A stretch of DNA of 32,488 bases, taken from NCBI GenBank assembly GCA_919901585.1, contig CAKKPH010000098.1:1-32488 (forward strand), given 5' to 3'. The position numbers and the translations under genes are program-made. The notes below the pieces were generated by a model. It did no database searches. It had not been told where the DNA came from and saw nothing but the letters and a program-made list of their open reading frames with translations. Each line of letters opens with the position of its first letter. Position 1 is the first letter of the stretch. Origin of the DNA: Thermodesulfovibrionales bacterium (lineage in GTDB: Bacteria > Nitrospirota > Thermodesulfovibrionia > Thermodesulfovibrionales > UBA9159). Shown in pieces: positions 24,788 to 32,488 of the stretch.

Positions 24788-25702
24788 ATGAACGCCATCG
24801 ACAAGTTCAAAGAGGTTTCGTCCTTTCTTAGATTTAAAAACATAGAGGATGCCGTGAGAGAGGCGGAGATGCTCATAACAGAAACGCTTCGGGTCAATAG
24901 ATCACGGTTTTATACCGATACCCTGGAGATATCAGGAGAAACAGCTAATAGTATAGATGCGTTTGCAGTGAGGCGGTCTCAGGGCGAGCCACTCCAGTAT
25001 GTTATAGGCCATGTTGATTTTTATGGGATGAAGATCAAGGTTGGCCCGGGCGTGCTTATCCCGAGGCCAGAGACAGAACTGCTTGTGGAAGAGGTCTTGA
25101 AGACAGTAAGCAGTAAGCAGTCAGCAGTCAGCGGTCAGAACAAAAACTCCGAACTCCGAACTCCCATGGGTCGTAGACCGAACTCCGAACTAACATCCTC
25201 ACTATGTATCCTCGACCTCTGCACAGGCAGCGGATGTCTTGCGCTTGCACTTGCAAAGCATATCCCGAATTCAGATGTATATGCTGTGGACATTTCTGAA
25301 AAGGCATTGGAATATGCGAGAGAAAATGCAGGAATCAACGGCATCAGCAATATTGTCTTTCTTAACGGCAGCCTGTTTGAACCTGTAAAAGATATGAAAT
25401 TTGACGTAATAGTCTCTAACCCGCCCTATATAAAGAGGGCAGACATAGAAACCCTCCAGCCTGAGATAAGGGATTGGGAGCCTTTTGAGGCGCTCGATGG
25501 CGGTGAAGACGGCCTCGATTTCTACAGGGAGATTATCTCTTCTGCGCGGTTATATCTTAATGACACGGGCCTTGTCATTCTCGAGGCAGGGGCAGGTGAA
25601 TCAGGAGATATTGTGAGGATAGCCGCAGAATCCGGACTGAGATGCGAGTCTGTAATAGAGGATTATGCAGGCATAGAGAGGATAATCTGCCTGACGATAT
25701 GA
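24788..25702 (+). CDS. prmC: Release factor glutamine methyltransferase (HemK/PrmC)
   Basis: RPETELLVEE, ILDLCTGSGCLALALAKHIP, SNPPYIK; contains a repeat-derived insertion. Confidence 0.93.
   Translation: MNAIDKFKEVSSFLRFKNIEDAVREAEMLITETLRVNRSRFYTDTLEISGETANSIDAFAVRRSQGEPLQYVIGHVDFYGMKIKVGPGVLIPRPETELLVEEVLKTVSSKQSAVSGQNKNSELRTPMGRRPNSELTSSLCILDLCTGSGCLALALAKHIPNSDVYAVDISEKALEYARENAGINGISNIVFLNGSLFEPVKDMKFDVIVSNPPYIKRADIETLQPEIRDWEPFEALDGGEDGLDFYREIISSARLYLNDTGLVILEAGAGESGDIVRIAAESGLRCESVIEDYAGIERIICLTI
25146..25191. repeat. 46-bp dispersed repeat copy 1 (ACTCCGAACTCCGAACTCCCATGGGTCGTAGACCGAACTCCGAACT), inside prmC
   Basis: Identical over 46 bp to 29562-29607. Confidence 0.97.
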
Positions 25703-25717
25703 CAGGATGCTTTTGAA

Positions 25718-26113
25718 ATGCATGAGGGCAGACCGCATATTGTTCCGAAATACATAATATACGGCTTTTTTGCGCTCGGTCTGATTTCTGCTATCGCCTT
25801 CAGGGCGATCATAGTGCTGCAGCACCTCGAGCCCGAATGGGTGAGGCCTGTCTGGTACATTGGGGCTGTGGGCTATTTCCTCTTCTTCCTCTACCGCTAC
25901 AAGATAAGCAAGAAAAGGAAGATGGCGATAGAGAGGTTTCAGTTGATTGAGAAGGTAAAGAACAATGCATGTCTGACAGATGAAGACAGAGAGGTGGTTC
26001 TGTATCTGCTCTCATCAGTAAAGGCCTCTCTCGAGGATATCAATTATGCGATTATCTTCCTCCTTTCGGTAATTGCTGTCGCGGCTGACCTGGTTCTTAG
26101 CGTTATGAAATAA
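25718..26113 (+). CDS. Small hypothetical membrane protein
   Basis: 131 aa with at least three hydrophobic stretches; no overlapping better ORF; between prmC and ribH. Confidence 0.6.
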   Translation: MHEGRPHIVPKYIIYGFFALGLISAIAFRAIIVLQHLEPEWVRPVWYIGAVGYFLFFLYRYKISKKRKMAIERFQLIEKVKNNACLTDEDREVVLYLLSSVKASLEDINYAIIFLLSVIAVAADLVLSVMK

Positions 26114-26270
26114 ATATGACAGGGCCGGAAAAGCCGTTTCTGCGATTTCCACCGGATGCCCTTCCTAATCTTTGACGTGTTCCGGGAAGAAGACAGAGTG
26201 CAGTATTTATGTGAAGCAAAGCTAAAGTTGTGGTAAAATATGGGATATTAATAGTTACCGGAGGGCAGAT

Positions 26271-26732
26271 ATGAAGGTTATAGAGGGTGATTTACAGGCA
26301 AAAGGCCTGAAATTCGGCATTGTTGTAAGCCGGTTCAATGACTTTATTACGAATAAGCTACTCGAGGGGGCACTGGATGCACTCATCAGGCATGGTGCAG
26401 ACGAAAAGAATATCGATATAGTCAAGGTGCCCGGTTCCTTCGAGATACCGCTGATTGCGAAAAAGATGGCAGGCAAGGGCGCATATGATGCTTTAATATG
26501 CCTCGGGACTGTTATAAGAGGTGCTACGCCTCATTTTGATTATGTTGCTGCAGAGGTATCCAAGGGCATTGCAGCAGCCTCAATGGATTCCGGCCTGCCT
26601 ATAGCATTCGGTGTTATAACTTCAGATACTATTGAGCAGGCAGTAGAGAGGGCAGGCACAAAGAGCGGGAATAAGGGATGGGATGCAGCTATGGCAGCCA
26701 TAGAGATGGCTCAGGTGATTAGGAAGCTATGA
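26271..26732 (+). CDS. ribH: 6,7-dimethyl-8-ribityllumazine synthase
   Basis: [71 protein letters not shown]. Confidence 0.97.
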   Translation: MKVIEGDLQAKGLKFGIVVSRFNDFITNKLLEGALDALIRHGADEKNIDIVKVPGSFEIPLIAKKMAGKGAYDALICLGTVIRGATPHFDYVAAEVSKGIAAASMDSGLPIAFGVITSDTIEQAVERAGTKSGNKGWDAAMAAIEMAQVIRKL

Positions 26733-26787
26733 CATCAGGTGCCGAAGCCTGTAATGTGAGGAGCATTCTTTCTTTGCATCCAGCATT

Positions 26788-27207
26788 ATGAAGAGGAGGA
26801 ATGCAAGAGAGCTTGTGCTTAAGCTTCTTTTCCAGTCTGATTTTACAGGGAAAAGACCTGAAGAAAAGGACTTTGACGAACTGTTCGGTAAGGACAGCAA
26901 GGATGCGGAGTCCAGAGCATTTTCAGAGGATATTGTAAACGGCACACTCGATAACCTTGAGGAGATAGACTCGACCATACAAAAGGCGGCAGAGCACTGG
27001 GTGCTCCAGAGAATGGCTGCGGTTGACAGGAACATATTAAGATATGCTGTGTACGAACTGCTATACCGCAAGGACATACCGTCAGCAGTATGTATCAATG
27101 AGGCTATCGAGATTGCAAAAAAATACTCTACACTGGAATCAGCCTCTTTTATAAACGGGCTTCTCGACAAGGTTGCAAAAGGTATCAAGGGCAGGAAGGC
27201 AAGGTAA
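26788..27207 (+). CDS. nusB: Transcription antitermination protein NusB
   Basis: RNARELVLKLLFQSDF, DRNILRYAVYELLY, INEAIEIAKKYS, FINGLLDKV. Confidence 0.95.
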   Translation: MKRRNARELVLKLLFQSDFTGKRPEEKDFDELFGKDSKDAESRAFSEDIVNGTLDNLEEIDSTIQKAAEHWVLQRMAAVDRNILRYAVYELLYRKDIPSAVCINEAIEIAKKYSTLESASFINGLLDKVAKGIKGRKAR

Positions 27208-27932
27208 TGCATTGTGCTGTCATGGCAGATGTGCACTCGAACCTCGAGGCCCTCGAAGCTGTCTTGAAGGATATTGAGAAGAGGGAGGCATCGGACATAA
27301 TATTTCTGGGTGATGCCGTTGGATATGGCCCTGATCCAAATAAATGCATAGATGTACTCAGGGATGCTTGCAGAGTCCTTATTGCCGGAAATCATGACCG
27401 TGCAGCAACATGCCAGGCTGATATCGAGTATTTCAATGAATATGCAAAGGCTGCAGTGTTATGGACAAGGGAGGAGCTTAGCGAGGAGAACAAGGGATTC
27501 ATCGAAGCGCTGCCGCTCACAGCTGAGATGAAAGACGATGGGGTCCTGCTTGTTCATTCGACCCCCAAGGAACCTGAGGCATGGCACTATCTGCTCACGC
27601 TCTGGGACGCAGAGATTAATTTTAATTACTTTGACCAGAGGATATGTATGCTCGGCCATAGCCATCAGCCATTTGTCATCGAAAGACTGCCGTCAGGCGA
27701 GATGGTAACCCAAAGGAAAGAGATTAGCCTCGGCAGCAGTGAAAGGTATATTCTTAATGCAGGAAGTGTGGGCCAGTCGAGGGACAGAGACCCGAGGGCT
27801 TGCTATATGATGGTTGATGGAGAAAAAGTGGAGTTTGTAAGAGTAGCATATGATATAGGGAAGACACAAAAAAAGATGCATGATTCGGGGCTTCCACTGC
27901 CTTTGATCGAGAGGCTGGCAAGGGGGACATAG
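27207..27932 (+). CDS. Metallophosphoesterase (YfcE/MJ0936-like)
   Basis: ADVHSNLEALEAVL, GDAVGYGPDP, AGNHDRA, GHSHQPF, NAGSVGQSRD. Confidence 0.92.
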   Translation: MHCAVMADVHSNLEALEAVLKDIEKREASDIIFLGDAVGYGPDPNKCIDVLRDACRVLIAGNHDRAATCQADIEYFNEYAKAAVLWTREELSEENKGFIEALPLTAEMKDDGVLLVHSTPKEPEAWHYLLTLWDAEINFNYFDQRICMLGHSHQPFVIERLPSGEMVTQRKEISLGSSERYILNAGSVGQSRDRDPRACYMMVDGEKVEFVRVAYDIGKTQKKMHDSGLPLPLIERLARGT

Positions 27933-28030
27933 AAAGGCAGTAAATCGTAAATTGTGATTTGTGAACAGTTAATAACGAATTATGCAGAACCTAAAAACCA
28001 ATAACTAATAACCAAACATATGGAGAGCGT

Positions 28031-29329
28031 ATGATTGCACGTTACACAAGGCCCGAAATGGGCAGTATATGGACACCTGAGAACAGGTATGCAAAGTGGC
28101 TCGATGTCGAGATAGCAGTATGTGAAGCCTGGGCAGAGAGGGGAGATATCCCGAAGAAGGCGGTTGCAGCAATTAAGAAAAACGCAAGGTTTGATGTCGA
28201 GAGGATCGATGAGATAGAGAGTACGGTCAGGCATGATGTCATCGCATTCCTGACAGCGGTCGCAGAGAATGTAGGTCCTGAGTCAAGGTTCATTCATAAA
28301 GGACTCACATCATCTGATGTTGTGGACACAGCCCTTGCCCTTCTTATGAGAGAGGCATCAAATATCATCAGCAGTGACATAAAAGGCCTCATGAGTGTCC
28401 TCAAAAAACAGGCCTTGAGATACAAGGAGACTCCCTGCATTGGCAGGAGTCACGGAGTCCATGCTGAACCCATGACATTCGGCCTCAAGTTTGCGCTTTG
28501 GTACGAAGAGATGAAGAGGAACCTTGTGAGGATAAAGAGGGCGCGTGAGGTGATAAGCATAGGAAAACTCTCAGGTGCAGTCGGGACATTCTCGAATATC
28601 CCCCCGGAACTTGAGGAAAAGGTATGCAAAAAACTCGGCCTACATCCAGAGCCGGTTGCGACACAGGTCGTTCAGAGGGACAGGCACGCTGAGTATCTAA
28701 CGAGCCTTGCGATTATAGCTGCAACAATAGAGAAGATAGCGACAGAGATAAGACATTTTCAGAGGACAGAGGTGCTCGAGGCTGAAGAGCCTTTCTATTC
28801 CGGACAAAAGGGCTCGTCCGCAATGCCGCACAAGAGGAATCCGATTGGGTGCGAAAACCTCACAGGACTTGCGAGGGTTGTGCGCGCAAATGCGCACTCG
28901 GCGCTCGAAAACATTGCGCTATGGCACGAAAGAGACATCTCTCATTCATCTGTTGAGAGGATAGTAATCCCTGACAGCTCGATACTCGTTGATTACATGC
29001 TTAACCGGCTCAAAGGCATAATCGAGGGCCTGCTGGTCTATCCTGAAAGGATGAAGGAGAACATGGCAAAGAGTTTTGGGCTGTACAATTCACAAAGGGT
29101 AATGCTTGCGCTCACAGACAAAGGCCTAACAAGGGAAGACGCCTATTCAATTGTCCAGAGGAATGCCATGAAAAGCTGGAAACAGAGAAAGGATTTTAAG
29201 GCCTTGCTTCTGAAGGACAGGGATATAAGGAAGCACCTCTCTGCAGCAGAGATAAACGGGATATTCAACATCAGACTCTATCTTGAGAATATAGGCTATA
29301 TTTTCGGGCGCGTGTTCGGGAAGGCCTGA
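28031..29329 (+). CDS. purB: Adenylosuccinate lyase
   Basis: Full-length; KGLTSSDVVDTALALLM, GRSHGVHAEPMTFG, GQKGSSAMPHKRNPIGCENL. Confidence 0.97.
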   Translation: MIARYTRPEMGSIWTPENRYAKWLDVEIAVCEAWAERGDIPKKAVAAIKKNARFDVERIDEIESTVRHDVIAFLTAVAENVGPESRFIHKGLTSSDVVDTALALLMREASNIISSDIKGLMSVLKKQALRYKETPCIGRSHGVHAEPMTFGLKFALWYEEMKRNLVRIKRAREVISIGKLSGAVGTFSNIPPELEEKVCKKLGLHPEPVATQVVQRDRHAEYLTSLAIIAATIEKIATEIRHFQRTEVLEAEEPFYSGQKGSSAMPHKRNPIGCENLTGLARVVRANAHSALENIALWHERDISHSSVERIVIPDSSILVDYMLNRLKGIIEGLLVYPERMKENMAKSFGLYNSQRVMLALTDKGLTREDAYSIVQRNAMKSWKQRKDFKALLLKDRDIRKHLSAAEINGIFNIRLYLENIGYIFGRVFGKA

Positions 29330-29333
29330 TCCA

Positions 29334-32300
29334 TTGCCGTTGCTTTATTTATACAGGAGACCTGCCTTATCCGGGTCAAAGAACAGCAATCTCCTTGGTG
29401 TTGTCAGGCAGAAGGTCTCAGAAGATATCAAAGATATTGCGACCGAGCATTGTTTTTATATCGAGTCAACTGCTGCACTCACCCCCGATGAGTATGCCCT
29501 CCTGAAATGGCTGCTCAGCGAAACCTTTGAGCAGGAGAATTTCTCGAATGAGAGCTTTTTGACTCCGAACTCCGAACTCCCATGGGTCGTAGACCGAACT
29601 CCGAACTCTATTTTAGAGACCGGCCCCCGCATGAATTTTACAACAGCATGGTCAACAAATGCTGTTTCTGTCTGTCATGCCTGCGGACTGACAAAGGTAA
29701 CCCGCATAGAAAGGTCGAGGAGATACAGATTAATCAGCTATCAGCTATCAGCTATCAGCGGTCAGAAGCCGACTGATTTTCTGAATCTCGTCCACGACCG
29801 CATGACAGAATGCCGGTATGCAGAAAGATTAACCACCTTTGAAACAAGGATAGAGCCTGAGCCTGTGTACGAGGTCAAAGTCTTGGAAGAGGGCAAGGCA
29901 GCGATCGAAAAGATAAACAAGCAACTCGGTCTCGGACTCGATGAATGGGACGTTGATTACTATTATGGCCTCTTTGTGAATGATATGAAGAGGAATCCGA
30001 CAAATGTTGAATGCTTTGATCTCGGCCAGTCAAACAGCGAGCATTCCCGGCACTGGTTTTTCAGGGGCCGGCTTGTCATAGACGGCATAACCATTCCCCA
30101 TACCCTGATGGAGATAATAAAGAGGCCATATAATGAGAATCCGAACAACAGCGTGATTGCTTTCAAGGACAATTCGAGCGCAATCAGGGGATATAAGATA
30201 AAGACGATTATACCTGAAAGACCGGGAAGGCTTTCGAGGTTTGTGGATAAGGAGCTTACATGCCACATCACATTCACTGCAGAGACCCATAACTTCCCGA
30301 CAGGTGTTGCGCCATTCCCTGGTGCAGAGACCGGCACAGGCGGAAGGATAAGGGATGTTCAGGCAGTCGGCAGAGGCGGGCTTGTCATAGCAGGCACTGC
30401 TGCATACTGCGTCGGCAATCTGCATATCCCCGGATATTGCCTGCCCTGGGAGGATGAATCATTCGAGTATCCGAAGAACCTTGCATCGCCGCTCCAGATA
30501 GAGATAGAGGCGAGCAACGGCGCATCGGACTACGGGAACAAATTCGGTGAGCCTTTGATTCAGGGCTATACTCGCTCCTTCGGCATGGTTTTGCCGAATG
30601 GCGAGCGTCGCGAATGGATTAAACCGATAATGTTCACGGGCGGTGTCGGCCAGATGGATGAAAGGCATGTAGAAAAAGGCGAACTTGAAAAGGGCATGCT
30701 CGTTGTAAAGGTCGGAGGCCCTGCATACAGGATCGGCATTGGCGGCGGTGCTGCCTCGAGCATGATTCAGGGTGAGAACATAGAAGAGCTTGATTTCAAC
30801 GCTGTTCAGCGTGGCGATGCAGAGATGGAGCAGAAGCTGAACAGGGTCATACGCGCCTGTGTTGAGATGGGGAGTGATAACCCTATAATCAGCATACACG
30901 ACCAGGGCGCAGGCGGCAACTGTAATGTTATTAAAGAGCTTGTATATCCTGCAGGCGCAAGGATAGACATAAGAAAAATCCCTCTCGGTGATAACACGCT
31001 CTCTGTGCTTGAAATATGGGGGGCAGAGTATCAGGAATCAAATGCGCTCCTCATACGTCCTGAGAAAAGGGATATCTTTGAGGGGATATGCAAAAGGGAA
31101 AAAGTCCCGTCTGCAATTGTGGGAACGATCACAGGGGACGGCTACATAGTCTTATTTGACGAAAAAGATAAAAGCACTCCTGTGAAACTCGATCTTAAAA
31201 AAGTTCTCGGCGAGATGCCTCAAAAGAGATTTACCTTTGACAGGATAAGGCCGGAGCTTTACCCTGTCAGCCTCCCTGAAGGCATTACTGTAAGGGATGC
31301 GCTCGAAAGGGTGCTGAGGCTTGTATCTGTCGGGTCAAAGCGGTTTCTAACAAACAAGGTTGACCGGTCTGTCACAGGCCTGATAGCGCAGCAGCAATGC
31401 ACTGGGCCTCTCCATCTTACAGTCTCTGATGTTGCTGTGATTGCCCAGAGCCATTTTGGAACAACCGGCGCTGCGATCTCTATAGGAGAACAACCGGTTA
31501 AGGGACTTATAAACCCTGCTTCAATGGCGAGGATGGCTGTTGCAGAGGCGATAACAAATATAGTATGGGCAAAGGTGAGTGCGCTTGAAGACATCCGGTG
31601 CTCCGGGAACTGGATGTGGCCTGCAAAGCTCCCCGGAGAAGGCGCTGCCTTGTATGATGCTGCAATGGCTATGATGGAGATTATGCAGGAGCTAGGCATA
31701 GCTGTTGACGGCGGCAAAGACAGCATATCCATGGCAGCCGTTGTAAGAAACAATCAGGCAACAGGGCATGAGATTGTCAAGGCGCCAGGGTCTCTCGTGA
31801 TATCCGCATACACGACATGCCCGGACATCACAAAGGTCATCACACCGGATATAAAGCAGCCGGGAATCAGCAGGCTTCTCTATATAGACCTTGCCAAAGG
31901 GAAAAAGAGGCTTGGAGGCTCGTCAATCGCTCAGGTATATTGTCAGCTCGGAGACGAATCGCCCGATATTGATGATCCCGGACTTCTAAAAAGGGTTTTT
32001 ATGGCTGTCCAGAAGCTTATTGAGAAAGGCCTCATCCTTTCAGGCCATGACATAAGTGATGGCGGTCTTATTGTCACGCTGCTCGAGATGGCGTTCTCGG
32101 GCAATTGCGGGATCTATATAGAGATTGAGGGGCAAGGGGCAAGGGTCAAGGGTCAAGAGAGAGAAGTGATTGAAGCCCTTTTCTCTGAAGAGGCCGGGCT
32201 CGTCATTGAGTATAAGAATGAGAAAGAAGATGAGATAACCATGGTCCTTAAAGACCTCGCAGTACCTTTTCATTTTATCGGCACTACGCTTGTAGAAAAA

Positions 32301-32488
32301 AAGATCAAAATAAATCTCCGGACTCAGGACTCCGAACTCCAAACTCTATTAGATGAGGACATGCAGGGCCTTAGGGCTGTCTGGGAGGAGACGAGCTACC
32401 AGCTCGAAAGGCTTCAGTCGGACCCTGACTGTGCTGAAGAGGAGAGAAAGAACATCTATGAGAGGAAGGGCCCTCCGTTTATACTCAC
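29334..32488 (+). CDS. purL: Phosphoribosylformylglycinamidine synthase, large single-chain type (partial, runs off window)
   Basis: Continuous frame from a likely TTG start: LLSETFEQENF, STNAVSVCHACGLTKVTRIERSRRY, FDLGQSNSEHSRHWFF, HNFPTGVAPFPGAETGTGGRIRD, TDRSVTGL-like VDRSVTGLIAQQQCTGPLH, VDGGKDSISMAA, SGHDISDGGL. Not in the supplied ORF track, presumably because there is no stop codon in the window. Confidence 0.93.
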   Translation, partial: MPLLYLYRRPALSGSKNSNLLGVVRQKVSEDIKDIATEHCFYIESTAALTPDEYALLKWLLSETFEQENFSNESFLTPNSELPWVVDRTPNSILETGPRMNFTTAWSTNAVSVCHACGLTKVTRIERSRRYRLISYQLSAISGQKPTDFLNLVHDRMTECRYAERLTTFETRIEPEPVYEVKVLEEGKAAIEKINKQLGLGLDEWDVDYYYGLFVNDMKRNPTNVECFDLGQSNSEHSRHWFFRGRLVIDGITIPHTLMEIIKRPYNENPNNSVIAFKDNSSAIRGYKIKTIIPERPGRLSRFVDKELTCHITFTAETHNFPTGVAPFPGAETGTGGRIRDVQAVGRGGLVIAGTAAYCVGNLHIPGYCLPWEDESFEYPKNLASPLQIEIEASNGASDYGNKFGEPLIQGYTRSFGMVLPNGERREWIKPIMFTGGVGQMDERHVEKGELEKGMLVVKVGGPAYRIGIGGGAASSMIQGENIEELDFNAVQRGDAEMEQKLNRVIRACVEMGSDNPIISIHDQGAGGNCNVIKELVYPAGARIDIRKIPLGDNTLSVLEIWGAEYQESNALLIRPEKRDIFEGICKREKVPSAIVGTITGDGYIVLFDEKDKSTPVKLDLKKVLGEMPQKRFTFDRIRPELYPVSLPEGITVRDALERVLRLVSVGSKRFLTNKVDRSVTGLIAQQQCTGPLHLTVSDVAVIAQSHFGTTGAAISIGEQPVKGLINPASMARMAVAEAITNIVWAKVSALEDIRCSGNWMWPAKLPGEGAALYDAAMAMMEIMQELGIAVDGGKDSISMAAVVRNNQATGHEIVKAPGSLVISAYTTCPDITKVITPDIKQPGISRLLYIDLAKGKKRLGGSSIAQVYCQLGDESPDIDDPGLLKRVFMAVQKLIEKGLILSGHDISDGGLIVTLLEMAFSGNCGIYIEIEGQGARVKGQEREVIEALFSEEAGLVIEYKNEKEDEITMVLKDLAVPFHFIGTTLVEKKIKINLRTQDSELQTLLDEDMQGLRAVWEETSYQLERLQSDPDCAEEERKNIYERKGPPFIL
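29562..29607. repeat. 46-bp dispersed repeat copy 2, inside purL
   Basis: Identical over 46 bp to 25146-25191 but read in a different frame. Confidence 0.97.
29731..29767. repeat. Short tandem repeat (AGCTATC units) inside purL
   Basis: AATCAGCTATCAGCTATCAGCTATCAGCGGTCAGAAG, encoding LISYQLSAISGQK. Confidence 0.85.
32129..32158. repeat. Short tandem repeat (GGGCAAG/GGGTCAA units) inside purL
   Basis: GGGGCAAGGGGCAAGGGTCAAGGGTCAAGA, encoding GQGARVKGQ. Confidence 0.8.
32316..32347. repeat. Degenerate ACTCCGA-type repeat inside purL
   Basis: CTCCGGACTCAGGACTCCGAACTCCAAACTCT, encoding LRTQDSELQT. Confidence 0.8.

Noticed and set aside
25103-25192. Tandem repeats in prmC considered as a CRISPR-like array
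   Set aside because: Units are too short and lack regular spacers; no cas genes in the window.
29582-29776. ORF of 64 aa starting MGRRPNSELYFRDRPP
   Set aside because: Alternative frame within purL created by the 46-bp repeat; the purL frame carries the conserved motifs.
29963-31753. Minus-strand ORFs over the purL region
   Set aside because: Antisense to purL, which is missing from the ORF track only because it is open at the window end.
1-32488. tRNA, rRNA or CRISPR loci
   Set aside because: None could be recognised by eye; a tRNAscan/Infernal run would be needed to exclude small RNAs.

Overview
This 32.5 kb window looks like a chromosomal segment from an anaerobic, probably Nitrospirota- or Deltaproteobacteria-like, bacterium; the taxonomy is inferred from gene content only. 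From left to right it holds: an accessory edge with a HicAB toxin-antitoxin pair, an attC-like site, direct repeats and a decayed DUF2281/MazF-type pair; prfA, a DUF1385 gene and rpmE on the minus strand; a CdhA-type carbon monoxide dehydrogenase overlapping hypD by 4 nt; a dynamin-like GTPase; an HD-GYP protein; a complete rnfCDGEAB operon on the minus strand; atpB and atpE, the latter with Na+-type ligand residues; a DUF1189 protein, an APH-like kinase, a cytochrome c, an MqnB-like nucleosidase and proA; a REP-associated (RAYT/Y1) transposase bounded by a perfect 18-bp inverted repeat, next to an older transposase fragment; then prmC, a small membrane protein, ribH, nusB, a metallophosphoesterase, purB and a large-type purL. 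The purL runs off the window end and is absent from the supplied ORF track. The most unusual observations are: (1) an orphan CdhA-type CODH translationally coupled to HypD, which could link CO chemistry to [NiFe]-hydrogenase cofactor synthesis; (2) a family of small dispersed tandem repeats inserted in frame in housekeeping genes (prmC, purL, mqnB-like, APH-like), including a perfect 46-bp element shared by prmC and purL but read in different frames; (3) a HicAB pair with a downstream attC-like site, bracketed by 28-bp direct repeats whose core matches the ends of the RAYT element. All calls come from reading the sequence; no database search was run.
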